48,255 nt of DNA from Blautia sp. OF03-15BH (GCF_003463065.1 NZ_QSCM01000020.1:388-48642); one strand, 5' to 3'. Positions 17,401 through 25,265 are shown, numbered from the stretch's first letter. Notes: generated from the sequence alone by a model not told the origin. A program made the numbers and translations.

Positions 17401-18671
17401 AGGAGCGAAAAATTGTTCCCGCCAGCTTCGACCGGGTGGTATTCACCGAAAAAATGCGGAAAGATTATACGATCCTCTGCCCGCAGATGACACCGATCCA
17501 CTTCGATCTTCTGGAAACCGCCTTCAATGCTTCCGGCTACCGTCTGGAGGTACTGAACCGTGATGAACGGGAAGCGGTAAACCTTGGTCTTAAATATGTA
17601 AATAACGATGCCTGCTATCCTTCCATCATCGTGGTGGGACAGATCATGAGTGCTTTACTTTCCGGCAAATATGACCTCAGCAAAACAGCAGTCCTGATTT
17701 CCCAGACAGGAGGCGGCTGCCGTGCCAGCAACTACATCGGCTTTATCCGCCGGGCCCTGGAGAAAGCCGGCATGGAACAGATCCCTGTCATCTCTATCAA
17801 TTTAAGCGGACTGGAGAAAAACCCCGGCTTTAAGCTGACGCCTCAGCTTCTGATCCGCGGCGTCTACGCTGCATTCTTTGGCGATGTGTTTATGCGCTGT
17901 GTCTACCGGATGCGTCCTTACGAGCAGGTGAAGGGCACCACAGATAAGCTCCATGAAAAATGGGTGGGCATCTGCAAGAAATTCATCTCCAGCCGTTATC
18001 CGACCTACGGCCAGTTTAAGAAGATCTGCCGTCAGATCATCCGGGAATTTGACAACATTCCGATCACCGACGAGCAGAAACCGAAAGTCGGCATCGTCGG
18101 CGAGATCCTGGTCAAATTCCTTCCGGCCGCCAACAACCATCTGGTTGAACTTCTGGAAGCCGAGGGTGCAGAGGCTGTCATGCCGGATCTCATTGACTTC
18201 CTGCTTTACTGCTTCTACAACAGCAATTTCAAGACAGAAGAACTGGGTATGAAAAAATCTTCTGCCACCATTGCCAACATGGGAATCAAGCTGGTGGAAC
18301 AGATCCGCAAAGCCGCTGCAAAAGAATTCCGTGCCAGCCGTCATTTCACACCGCCGGCACACATCGAAGACCTTGCCAACTATGCCAAAGATATCGTTTC
18401 TCTTGGAAACCAGACCGGTGAAGGCTGGTTCCTCACCGGTGAAATGCTGGAACTGATCCACAGCGGAGTCAACAACATCGTCTGCACACAGCCCTTTGGC
18501 TGCCTGCCGAACCATGTCGTAGGAAAAGGCGTGATCAAAGAGATCCGTCATCAGTATCCTCTGGCAAACATTGTGGCCATCGACTATGATCCCGGTGCCA
18601 GCGAGGTGAATCAGCTGAACCGTATCAAGCTGATGCTCTCGACTGCCCAGAAAAATCTGAACAAACAATAA
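14439..18671 (+). CDS. Giant 2-hydroxyacyl-CoA dehydratase activase-like protein (BadF/BcrA ATPase pair plus DUF2229)
   Basis: 1410 residues. Two ASKHA ATPase domains of the BadF/BadG/BcrA/BcrD type are arranged in tandem: LGIDIGSTTVKIAIL at about 5 and LGIDAGSTTTKAALV at about 325. Each has iron-sulfur type cysteine motifs (GICAGGTGSF; CSSGCGSF). A cysteine-rich linker (KCKGCTNNCRL) and a long C-terminal half resembling the HgdB-like DUF2229 region follow, with GGGCRASNYIGF. In the small relatives (HgdC) such ATPases drive one electron into a dehydratase at the cost of ATP. The long version is common in clostridia and its substrate is not established. An in-frame TAA just upstream fixes the ATG at 14439. 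No dehydratase subunits are adjacent. Confidence 0.88.
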   Translation: MTQTRYTLGIDIGSTTVKIAILDEEKKLLFSDYERHFANIQETLSSLLKKAHDSLGELTVHPMITGSGGLTLAKHLGVPFVQEVISVSTALQHYAPQTDVAIELGGEDAKIIYFEGGNVEQRMNGICAGGTGSFIDQMASLLQTDATGLNEYAKNYKALYTIAARCGVFAKTDIQPLINEGATKEDLSASIFQAVVNQTISGLACGKPIRGHVAFLGGPLHFLSELKASFIRTLKLDDEHAITPENSHLFAAIGSALNYDKNVSVSLSALVKKLSSNIKLEFEVARLEPLFATKEDYQAFTERQNQYSVAKKDFSTYEGNCFLGIDAGSTTTKAALVGEDGSLLYSFYSSNNGSPLKTAIRAVQEIYSQMPDTARIVYSCSTGYGEALIKAGLMLDEGEVETISHYYAASFFDPKVDCILDIGGQDMKCIKIKNHAVDSVQLNEACSSGCGSFIENFANSLNYSVQDFAQAALFAENPIDLGTRCTVFMNSKVKQAQKEGATVADISAGLAYSVIKNALYKVIKVSDATELGRHIVVQGGTFYNDAVLRSFEKIASCKAIRPDIAGIMGAFGAALIARERYVEGAATTMLSIEKINELQFTTTMAKCKGCTNNCRLTINRFTGGRQFISGNRCERGLGKEKNKEKIPNLFEYKNKLLFGYEPLEADEAERGEIGIPRVLNMYENYPFWFTFFTKLKYRVILTPASTHKMYELGIESIPSESECYPAKLAHGHVTWLIRQGIKEIFYPSIPYERKEFPDANNHYNCPIVTSYPENIKNNIDELRDDRIRFRHPFLNFESPETITLGLTREFPEIPAAEIEEAVRLAWDELAKTREAMWEKGQETLKWLKDNHRHGIVLAGRPYHVDSEINHGIPELINSYGVAVLTEDSISNLNEPERPLIVMDQWMYHSRLYAAANYVKTTENLDLIQLNSFGCGLDAVTTDQVKDILANSGKIYTCLKIDEISNLGAARIRVRSLLAAIRAREEKKEERKIVPASFDRVVFTEKMRKDYTILCPQMTPIHFDLLETAFNASGYRLEVLNRDEREAVNLGLKYVNNDACYPSIIVVGQIMSALLSGKYDLSKTAVLISQTGGGCRASNYIGFIRRALEKAGMEQIPVISINLSGLEKNPGFKLTPQLLIRGVYAAFFGDVFMRCVYRMRPYEQVKGTTDKLHEKWVGICKKFISSRYPTYGQFKKICRQIIREFDNIPITDEQKPKVGIVGEILVKFLPAANNHLVELLEAEGAEAVMPDLIDFLLYCFYNSNFKTEELGMKKSSATIANMGIKLVEQIRKAAAKEFRASRHFTPPAHIEDLANYAKDIVSLGNQTGEGWFLTGEMLELIHSGVNNIVCTQPFGCLPNHVVGKGVIKEIRHQYPLANIVAIDYDPGASEVNQLNRIKLMLSTAQKNLNKQ

Positions 18672-18696
18672 AGCCGTCAGACGCACCATAGAAAAA

Positions 18697-18743
18697 GAGC
18701 GTTTCCCGCAGCCATCTTATGATGGTATGGGAAACGCTCTTTT
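18697..18743. terminator. Bidirectional terminator between the activase and the zorB-like gene
   Basis: AAAGAGCGTTTCCC and GGGAAACGCTCTTT form a 14-bp stem with A-run before and T-run after, so it can end both the plus-strand activase transcript and the minus-strand hisH operon. Confidence 0.92.
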
Positions 18744-18755
18744 TTCATTTCTTTT

Positions 18756-19796
18756 TTATTCTGCTGCCTGGGCCTCTGGATCTGCTGTTTCTGTTTCAGA
18801 AGCACCTGTTTCAGCCGTATCCGTGGTTCCACTCATGATCTTATTCAGCTCTTCGATCATTTCTTCATCCTTTAATCGGAATTTAACTTCCACACGACGG
18901 GATGCATCCATATCCACATTTCCGTCTTCATCTAGGATCGGGTTGGCCATGGAATGACCGTTAACTGTCAATACCTGCTTCAGATCTTCCTCCTGCGTGC
19001 TGCTGAGGAAATTGCCTTCAATCGCCAGAAGATACTGGGCAACTGCCAGGGATCTCTGCTGGGAAAGACTCAGGTTATAGGCATAGTCTCCTGAGGTATC
19101 GGTATAACCGTCAATGATGATCTCTGCCAGATAGTCCTGATATTCTTCTTTCATCAGCACCTGACAGTAGATCGGAAGCACCTGATCCAGAACTGCTTTT
19201 CCTTCTTCTGTAAGGTCTGCCTTGTTATAATCAAACATAACGTTACTGTCCAGCATCAGAGCTCCTGTCTTGGAATCGATATCCACGTTCAGATTCTGGG
19301 CTGTAAACTCTGCTTTCAACGCAGAAATCACATCAGCCTTGACACCGATGATATTCTCGATCTGCGTCTGCTGGTTCAAAAGCTGTTTGTTCTTCTCATC
19401 CAAAGCACTCTGCTGAGCCGCAAGCTGGGTACTCTGCTCATCCAGGGTTGTCTGTTTATCCGCCAAAGCAGCTGCCAGTTCATCCAGTTTGGACTGCTGT
19501 TCATCCAGCTGTGCCTGCTGCTCATCCAGTTTTGCTTTCTGAGCAGCCAGAAGCTGATCTTTATCCTCGATCTGCCCCTGCTGTTCATCCAGAGTTGTCT
19601 GCTGGCTGATAACCTGGGCCTGGGCGGCGATCCTCTCGTCCCGCTCCTTAATGCTGTCATCATAAGTCTTCTGGGCCTGGAAAAGAGTCACGCACATGAT
19701 CAGTACAAACAGAAGCAGAAGGCCGCACATCATGTCGGAATAGGAGCGCCATACATTAAAGCCCCGATTTCCTTTGCTTTTACGTTTTCTCTTCAT
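18756..19796 (-). CDS. ZorB/MotB-like OmpA-domain motor subunit with long coiled coil
   Basis: About 346 residues. A basic N-terminus is followed by one membrane segment (about 22-42) that opens with SYSDMMCGLLLLF. Asp21 is at the place of the proton-carrying Asp of MotB and ZorB. Then comes an unusually regular coiled coil (about 55-125) built of LDEQQ-type heptads. The C-terminal OmpA/MotB peptidoglycan-binding domain (about 155-325) has DGYTDTSGDYAYNLSLSQQR and a terminal RRVEVKF. An earlier TTG at 19802 is possible; the ATG at 19796 is better spaced from AGGTAGGG. It lies 8 bp after the zorA-like gene and ends the hisH operon. With its neighbour it should form an ion-driven membrane stator anchored to the wall. 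Confidence 0.82.
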   Translation of the reverse strand: MKRKRKSKGNRGFNVWRSYSDMMCGLLLLFVLIMCVTLFQAQKTYDDSIKERDERIAAQAQVISQQTTLDEQQGQIEDKDQLLAAQKAKLDEQQAQLDEQQSKLDELAAALADKQTTLDEQSTQLAAQQSALDEKNKQLLNQQTQIENIIGVKADVISALKAEFTAQNLNVDIDSKTGALMLDSNVMFDYNKADLTEEGKAVLDQVLPIYCQVLMKEEYQDYLAEIIIDGYTDTSGDYAYNLSLSQQRSLAVAQYLLAIEGNFLSSTQEEDLKQVLTVNGHSMANPILDEDGNVDMDASRRVEVKFRLKDEEMIEELNKIMSGTTDTAETGASETETADPEAQAAE

Positions 19797-19804
19797 ATGC
19801 AACC

Positions 19805-21445
19805 CTACCTGTCATTCTTATTCTTGAAAAAGCCGAATTTTGCGTTGGCTTTTCCACCGTTTTTTGCCAGCTCCTGAACCCATTCAGACATCTCCTGCAT
19901 GGTTTCCCGCTGATTTTCCTGCTCCTCCTTCAACATATTTTCCATCTGCTGCACCAGTTCACGGTTGGAGCTGATGTTCTGCAGATTTCCCCGGTGAAGG
20001 TAAATATTTTTATCATCTCTGCTGACAGCCAGATCTTCAAATACCCGCTTGATCTGTTCAAGAGCTGCGGACACTTCCTTCTGGGCAGCCATGTACTCAT
20101 CCACCTTCTCGGAGTAGTTCTCAATGAGTCTTCTGTTTGCTTCAAAAATCTGCTCATTGTATTTCTGGGACATGGTAAAGCCTTCCAGCCCGGAAGCTGC
20201 TGCATTGACGTATTTCTGCATGGTCTGATTGCAGGCAACCCAGAATTTTGCAGATGTCTGTTCTGCCTCTTTCATATAATCCATGATCTGCTTGTATGCA
20301 TTCTGCTGCTCTTTCATGATCCGCTGGCTTTCCTGCATAACCTGATCGGCACTGAGCATGTACTGTCCCTGAGACTCTGCCATACTCTGCATCTGCTGGT
20401 GCATCGTTTTCTGTTCCTGCTGGAAAGTGGCATTGAGCTCTGCAGCCAGCTGCTGGTAAAGCTCCTTGGTATAGACCGCATTGCTCTCCTGTGCCTTGGT
20501 GAGCTCTGAAACTGCTTTGTTAAAGCCGGTGAATTCCATTTTAAAGGAGCTGTTCATCTGCTTCAGGAACTCATCCAGGATTCCTTTTACCATTTCTTCC
20601 TGGCCCTTCGTCATGGACGTTACCAGAATATCCAGAGACTGATTCATCTTCCGGAAGGCCGGTGTGATGACTTTCTCAAAGCTGTCTGCCAGCTGATCGG
20701 AAAACTGGTCTGCCATACGGTTGATGGAATCTGCCTGGGTCTGCTGGAAAGAAATCATCAGATTTTTGGCTTCCATCTCTGCGGACGGCATTACATTGGC
20801 ATGGAATTTATCCAGGAAATCATCCAGAGCAGCGATCAGAGAATCGTAACTGCTCCGCATATTATAAGTATACACAAGTGCCAGCGCCAGACCGTAAATA
20901 GAAGTCAGGAAAGCGACCTTGATTCCTTCTACCAGAGAAGCAACCGAAGAGGTCATGGCATCATAGTTTGCCGGATTAAAGTTTTTCAGTCCCCAGACCA
21001 GACCAATGAAGGTTCCGAGAATACCAAGGCTGGTAAGCATATCCGGGATCATCTCCAGAAGAGATCTGTGGATGCTGTTATCGACAAGATCTTCGTTGAT
21101 GTAATCTTCCACATCGGCAATGCCGCCTTTGGAACTCTTTGCATACCCCCAGAAATCCTTCAGCTGCTTGTCAATGGAACGGATTGCAAAAATCTTATCT
21201 GTTTTCAGCGTGGGATCGTTTCTTTCTGCTTTCTTCGCTGCTGTCTGGAAGTCATGCTCCAGGCCGCTCATCCGGAAAAAACCGCCGATGAGACCTGCAA
21301 AATACAGGACAACCATGATCGCGAGAAAGATCAGATTGTACAGCATGGATTCTTTCGTTCCCTGGCTGCCCATGAGCAGTGTCATAGCGACACAGCCTGC
21401 CAGTGCAGCCACAAACAAAAGATGTCCGAAAATCTTCTTGCCCAT
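19805..21445 (-). CDS. ZorA-like MotA/TolQ/ExbB proton-channel protein with long cytoplasmic tail
   Basis: 546 residues from the chosen ATG (AAAGGAGG 9 nt upstream; a longer frame to 21505 overlaps ung and is not used). Four membrane segments are predicted at about 6-26, 35-57, 136-153 and 172-195. The last two contain the MotA/ExbB core (LGILGTFIGLVWGL; VAFLTSIYGLALALVY). A very long, mostly helical, Gln-rich tail (about 200-520) follows. This layout is that of ZorA rather than of TolQ or ExbB, which lack the tail. In Zorya defence ZorA5B2 forms a proton-driven motor whose tail projects into the cytoplasm. Here the pair is next to ung, and no zorC, zorD or zorE gene is in the operon. The function in this setting is unknown. 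Confidence 0.82.
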   Translation of the reverse strand: MGKKIFGHLLFVAALAGCVAMTLLMGSQGTKESMLYNLIFLAIMVVLYFAGLIGGFFRMSGLEHDFQTAAKKAERNDPTLKTDKIFAIRSIDKQLKDFWGYAKSSKGGIADVEDYINEDLVDNSIHRSLLEMIPDMLTSLGILGTFIGLVWGLKNFNPANYDAMTSSVASLVEGIKVAFLTSIYGLALALVYTYNMRSSYDSLIAALDDFLDKFHANVMPSAEMEAKNLMISFQQTQADSINRMADQFSDQLADSFEKVITPAFRKMNQSLDILVTSMTKGQEEMVKGILDEFLKQMNSSFKMEFTGFNKAVSELTKAQESNAVYTKELYQQLAAELNATFQQEQKTMHQQMQSMAESQGQYMLSADQVMQESQRIMKEQQNAYKQIMDYMKEAEQTSAKFWVACNQTMQKYVNAAASGLEGFTMSQKYNEQIFEANRRLIENYSEKVDEYMAAQKEVSAALEQIKRVFEDLAVSRDDKNIYLHRGNLQNISSNRELVQQMENMLKEEQENQRETMQEMSEWVQELAKNGGKANAKFGFFKNKNDR

Positions 21446-21464
21446 TTGTATATTCCTCCTTTTA

Positions 21465-22139
21465 CTATAGGTTTTCAATCTGCCAGTCAATGGGATCCAG
21501 ACCATTGGCTTTCAGATAGCGGTTTGTCTGGCTGAAATGAGCGCAGCCGAAGAAGCCGCGATACGCGGAAAGCGGACTCGGATGAGGCGCTTCCAGAATC
21601 AGGTGCTTCGGATTATTAAGCATCGATTTTTTCATCTGAGCCGGTCTTCCCCAGAGCAGAAATACCATGGGGCGATCCTGTTCATTAAGAATCTTTATCG
21701 CCGCATCGGTAAACTGTTCCCAGCCGATCCCCTGATGAGAGTTGGCCTGATGAGCCCGTACCGTCAGTACGGTGTTCAAAAGCAGCACTCCTTCTTTTGC
21801 CCATTTGACCAGGCTGCCGTTATTGGGAATATAACAGCCACAGTCATCGCGAAGCTCCTTATAAATATTCATTAAAGATGGAGGAATGTCGATTCCCGGC
21901 TTCACAGAAAAGCAAAGCCCCTCGGCCTGCCCCTCACCATGATAGGGATCCTGGCCCAGGATCACCACTTTCACCTGATTTAAAGGTGTCAGAGCAAAGG
22001 CATTAAAAATATCATCTGCCGGCGGAAAAATCTGCCGGGTGGAATACTCTTCTTTTACCTTCTTATAAAGTGCGGCATAATAAGGCTTGCCAAACTCCGG
22101 CTTCAGCGGTGCAAGCCAGTCATTCGATATTGCTGCCAT
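21465..22139 (-). CDS. ung: Uracil-DNA glycosylase, family 1
   Basis: 224 residues. It removes uracil from DNA in base excision repair. The water-activating motif GQDPYHG holds Asp64, and the minor-groove loop HPSPLSAYRG holds His186. The uracil pocket is seen in LLLNTVLTVRA. The chosen ATG (22139) is two bases after the hisF stop and has AAGGAG at the right distance; an upstream TTG overlapping hisF is less likely. It is third in the operon hisH-hisF-ung-zorA-zorB. Confidence 0.95.
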   Translation of the reverse strand: MAAISNDWLAPLKPEFGKPYYAALYKKVKEEYSTRQIFPPADDIFNAFALTPLNQVKVVILGQDPYHGEGQAEGLCFSVKPGIDIPPSLMNIYKELRDDCGCYIPNNGSLVKWAKEGVLLLNTVLTVRAHQANSHQGIGWEQFTDAAIKILNEQDRPMVFLLWGRPAQMKKSMLNNPKHLILEAPHPSPLSAYRGFFGCAHFSQTNRYLKANGLDPIDWQIENL

Positions 22140-22141
22140 CT

Positions 22142-22909
22142 TCAATCTCCTTCTCTTCTGACCGGTACCTGACGCTCGGCAAGATAAGCTTTCACATCAC
22201 GAATAGTCAGTTCTTTATAATGGAACAGAGATGCTGCCAGTGCTGCATCCGCATGTCCTTCTGTCAATGCTTCGTAGAAGTGTTCCTTCGTTCCTGCACC
22301 GCCGGAGGCAATGACCGGGATATGTACGGCATCTGCAATAGTCCTGGTAAGCGTCAGATCATATCCGGCTTTGGTGCCATCCGCATCCATACTGGTAAGG
22401 AGGATCTCACCTGCCCCCAGCTTTTCTGCACGGACAGCCCATTCCACGGCATCCATCCCCGTATCGATACGGCCTCCGTTCTTATAAATATTCCAGCCGC
22501 CATCCGCTCTTCTTCTTGCATCAATGGCCAGAACCACACACTGGCTCCCAAATTTGTCTGCCGCTCTGCTGATCAGCTCCGGATCATTGATCGCTGCAGA
22601 ATTAACCGAGATCTTGTCTGCCCCTTCTCTCAGGATCGCCTTGAAATCCTCTACCGTCCGGATCCCGCCACCTACAGTAAACGGGATAAATACCTGATCT
22701 GCCACCCGGCTCACCATATCTGCCACCGTAGCCCGGTTGTCAGAGGAAGCCGTAATATCGAGAAAAACCAGTTCGTCCGCTCCGGCCTCATCATATGCCT
22801 TGGCGATTGCCACCGGATCACCGGCATCCTTCAGATCCACAAAATTGACACCCTTTACGACCCGGCCGTTTTTTACATCCAGACAGGGGATGATTCTCTT
22901 CGTAAACAT
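22142..22909 (-). CDS. hisF: Imidazole glycerol phosphate synthase, cyclase subunit
   Basis: 255 residues from the ATG at 22909 (MFTKRIIPCLD); a longer frame into hisH is not used. This TIM barrel uses ammonia from HisH to convert PRFAR to imidazole glycerol phosphate and AICAR in histidine synthesis. The catalytic Asp11 (IIPCLD) and the second one in LAIDARR are present, as are the phosphate loops TVGGGIRT and SGGAG. The gene begins one base after the hisH stop (TGATATG). Confidence 0.95.
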   Translation of the reverse strand: MFTKRIIPCLDVKNGRVVKGVNFVDLKDAGDPVAIAKAYDEAGADELVFLDITASSDNRATVADMVSRVADQVFIPFTVGGGIRTVEDFKAILREGADKISVNSAAINDPELISRAADKFGSQCVVLAIDARRRADGGWNIYKNGGRIDTGMDAVEWAVRAEKLGAGEILLTSMDADGTKAGYDLTLTRTIADAVHIPVIASGGAGTKEHFYEALTEGHADAALAASLFHYKELTIRDVKAYLAERQVPVRREGD

Positions 22910-22910
22910 A

Positions 22911-23528
22911 TCAGCCTTTTCCCCCTTCCAGCTCTGCAAAATTTTTCAGTATCTGAAGGCCGGTCCTGCTGCTCTTTTCCGGATGGAACTGGCAGGCAAA
23001 GACATTTCCTTTTTCTACAGAAGCATCGATATCGGTGCTGTACCAGGTTCTGGCCTTCACGATATCCTCCTCTGCTTTCAGATAATAGGAGTGTACAAAA
23101 TACACATACGGATCCTCCGGCAGGTCTTTAAAAAGTCGTCCGTCCCCGGATAACTTCAGGGAATTCCAGCCCATATGCGGAATCTTTAAATCTTCGTGCT
23201 CCGGTATCCGTAAGATTTTTCCTTTCAGGATCCCAAGCCCCTTTACGCCCGGACTTTCCTCGCTTTCTTCAAAGAGAAGCTGCAGTCCCAGGCAGATGCC
23301 AAGGAAAGGCGTATTGTTTTCCACGATCTCATGGATCAGCTCCACCAGACCGTATTTCTCAAGGTTTTCCATGGCAGCTCCAAAAGAACCCACGCCCGGA
23401 AGGATGACCTTATCTGCATGTAAAAGAGTTTCCCGGTCACGGCTGACCACCGTTTCCTGTCCAAGATGTAACAGTGCTTTCTCCACACTTTTCAGGTTGC
23501 CTGCATCATAATCAATGATTCCTATCAA
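22911..23528 (-). CDS. hisH: Imidazole glycerol phosphate synthase, glutaminase subunit
   Basis: 205 residues, a class I glutamine amidotransferase that feeds ammonia to HisF. The triad is Cys79 in FLGICLGLQ, His182 and Glu184 in CQFHPEKS. The oxyanion strand is PGVGSFG. It is the first gene of the operon with hisF, ung and the two motor genes. The other his genes are not in the window. Confidence 0.95.
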   Translation of the reverse strand: MIGIIDYDAGNLKSVEKALLHLGQETVVSRDRETLLHADKVILPGVGSFGAAMENLEKYGLVELIHEIVENNTPFLGICLGLQLLFEESEESPGVKGLGILKGKILRIPEHEDLKIPHMGWNSLKLSGDGRLFKDLPEDPYVYFVHSYYLKAEEDIVKARTWYSTDIDASVEKGNVFACQFHPEKSSRTGLQILKNFAELEGGKG

Positions 23529-23589
23529 GTCTTCACATCCTTACTCTCTGTTTTTTCATTCGTCTTCCCTATTTGTCAGAAACAGGAAA

Positions 23590-23622
23590 GGGAATTTTGC
23601 TTATTTTTCTACAAAATTCCCC
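23590..23622 (-). promoter_or_regulatory. Leader hairpin upstream of hisH
   Basis: On the minus strand GGGAATTTTG and CAAAATTCCC form a strong stem between the putative promoter and hisH. The downstream bases are CTTTCC rather than a T-run, so an attenuator is possible but not clear. No T-box features were found. Confidence 0.4.
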
Positions 23623-23625
23623 TCC

Positions 23626-23654
23626 AGTTTAGCATATTTCACACAAGACTACAA
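23626..23654 (-). promoter_or_regulatory. Putative promoter of the hisH operon
   Basis: Minus strand TTGTAG (23649-23654), a 17-bp spacer and TAAACT (23626-23631). It is moderate, but it is the best match in the interval. Confidence 0.5.
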
Positions 23655-23656
23655 GA

Positions 23657-23675
23657 AAAAATGTGCCTTCTCACA
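23657..23675 (-). terminator. Weak terminator after the secreted-protein gene
   Basis: Minus strand ATGTG, a six-base loop and CACAT followed by TTTTTTC, directly after the stop codon. The stem is short, so termination may be partial. Confidence 0.4.
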
Positions 23676-24647
23676 TCAGCCGGCAAAGACAGCTTCCTTA
23701 AAGCAACCGGAGCATCCTGTGCTTTCATCATACAAATATTCTTCCGGATCCTCAAGCCAGCCCTGCTCTTTGCTGCTGTTCTCACAGAGGATCCAGATCT
23801 TTCCATCCTGGCAGGTCGTTTCAAGAAGCTTCACGGTTTCTTCCGGCTGCACTGTATACGCCGTTTCTTCACTTCCCGGCTCCTTTTTCACATCCAGTGC
23901 GGAATTTGCGGTCCAGTCCTGCCCCTCTCCGTTCAGCTCGCCATCCATTCCCAGGCGGTAGATCTTATAGGGCGGCTCCAGAAGCTGTATACCCTCCTCC
24001 GTAAGTTCATAGGTGAGATCTGCTTCCACAATACCCGTTGCCCTCAGGGTCTCGGACCAGGTCACGGTAAACTGATTTTCCTTCTCCGAAGGACTCACAT
24101 AGCCAAACCGAGCCCAGCCAGAAAGGAAATTCTCGGAGGTCTCACTGTTTTTCCGGGAGAGCTCCGCCAGATCTCCGACGATCGTCAGGCTGTCCTCATC
24201 CTCCTGGGATAAGAGCAGAAGCTCCGCAGTCCAGTCGTTATCGCTGACACTGGCTGCCAGAAGACAGGTCTTTCCATCCTTCATTGTGCAGTAGCTCAAT
24301 CTCCAGTAATAGGTATATTCGCTGCTCTCCAGGCTGAAAAGAAGCTCACCATTCCGGTAGATTTCCGCCTTTGCCTGGCAGGTTCCATTGTCTTCGTCTG
24401 TGACGGAGGTATCCTTATAGCTGATGGTCTCAGTCTTGCCGTCTCCATCCAGATCCAGCTCGTATTCCTGGCCTTCCGTCATAACATACCGGTCAAAGCG
24501 GGAGATCATCTCCTCCTCGCCTTCCACTCCGGAGGCCAGCGTCAGCTCTTCTGTCTGAATCTCCGGCTCCTCTGCAAGAACACCGGAATACGGAACGAGA
24601 AGCATAAGACCTGTCAGCAGTACACAAAGCAATTGTTTTTTCTTCAT
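23676..24647 (-). CDS. Secreted protein of unknown function with DxDxDG motif
   Basis: 323 residues from the ATG at 24647, chosen because GGGAGGA lies just upstream and a signal peptide begins there (MKKKQLLCVLLTGLMLLVP, cleavage near VLA-EE). There is no lipobox. The segment LDLDGDGKTE (about residue 75) resembles a calcium-binding DxDxDG loop of FG-GAP type proteins. The C-terminal 70 residues, with VQPEETVKLLET and QGWL, look like an SH3b-type wall-targeting domain. I do not recognise the family, and no enzymatic motif is visible. It follows the Sir2-like gene by 57 bp, probably in one transcript. Confidence 0.7.
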   Translation of the reverse strand: MKKKQLLCVLLTGLMLLVPYSGVLAEEPEIQTEELTLASGVEGEEEMISRFDRYVMTEGQEYELDLDGDGKTETISYKDTSVTDEDNGTCQAKAEIYRNGELLFSLESSEYTYYWRLSYCTMKDGKTCLLAASVSDNDWTAELLLLSQEDEDSLTIVGDLAELSRKNSETSENFLSGWARFGYVSPSEKENQFTVTWSETLRATGIVEADLTYELTEEGIQLLEPPYKIYRLGMDGELNGEGQDWTANSALDVKKEPGSEETAYTVQPEETVKLLETTCQDGKIWILCENSSKEQGWLEDPEEYLYDESTGCSGCFKEAVFAG

Positions 24648-24704
24648 AAAAGTCCTCCCTTCTTTTCTGTCGTTAAAAGCTGCGCCATACAAAGACAAGT
24701 TTCT

Positions 24705-25232
24705 TTACTTACTCCAGAAGTCCACCGGATCTGCTGTCACGGAAAGGCTTCTCTCCCGGATCTCCTTCGGAATCTGAGGAAATTCACTGTGGATCCGGAC
24801 CAGTGTGGATTTCTGATTGAAAAAGGCCATCTTTTCATCCGGGAAGCGTAGAACAGATGGATACTCAAAGCCTACTCCCAGTTCCAGGATCACAAGCTCC
24901 CGGTTCAGCGTATTCCCCAGCCAGGTCTGATAAGCCTTCCACTGAGGCAGATAACCATTCTCATCATAGTGGCCATTGGTGATCACATTGCCGGTCCTGT
25001 CACTTCCGCAGGGTGCTACGACAAGTGTAGGATCAAACCCGGCTTCATAGATCAGATCATCCGTGTTCAGCGTGACCACAAAGTAAAATTTCCCTTTTAC
25101 AGCTTCCGCGATCTCCTGATAAAACGCCAACAGCTCTTCCCTTGTATGATATTTTTCTGAAATCTCCGTACCGATTCCCACCAGGACCATCATAGAATTT
25201 TTGATCCGGTTCAGGATCTCCTGTTTTTCCAT
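24705..25232 (-). CDS. Short Sir2-like NAD-binding-fold protein, probably not a deacetylase
   Basis: 175 residues. Similarity to sirtuins is seen in VLVGIGTEIS (position of GAGxS), VVTLNTDDLIYEAGF (position of TQNxDxLxxxAG) and ELGVGFEYPSVLRFP (position of the GTSLxVxP strand). The catalytic His-Gly is replaced by APCGS, the four zinc cysteines are absent and the protein is about 70 residues shorter than true deacetylases. This fits a degenerate Sir2-like group seen in clostridia; its activity is unknown. AAAGGAG precedes the ATG, and the promoter is at 25266-25294. Confidence 0.65.
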   Translation of the reverse strand: MEKQEILNRIKNSMMVLVGIGTEISEKYHTREELLAFYQEIAEAVKGKFYFVVTLNTDDLIYEAGFDPTLVVAPCGSDRTGNVITNGHYDENGYLPQWKAYQTWLGNTLNRELVILELGVGFEYPSVLRFPDEKMAFFNQKSTLVRIHSEFPQIPKEIRERSLSVTADPVDFWSK

Positions 25233-25265
25233 AAATCATTTACTCCTTTGCCTTCGATTAACACT

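Noticed and set aside
19376..19663. Repeated CTGCTCATCCAG units taken as a CRISPR or minisatellite
   Set aside because: Unit spacing is short and in frame with a coiled coil; there are no unique spacers. It is coding heptad repetition.
18756..21445. Complete Zorya defence system
   Set aside because: Only ZorA- and ZorB-like genes are present; the flanking genes are ung, hisF and, past a terminator, the activase. It is listed as an orphan pair instead.
22070..23131. 353-codon plus-strand frame opposite hisF and hisH
   Set aside because: Shadow of two certain histidine genes with no promoter, ribosome binding site or domain.
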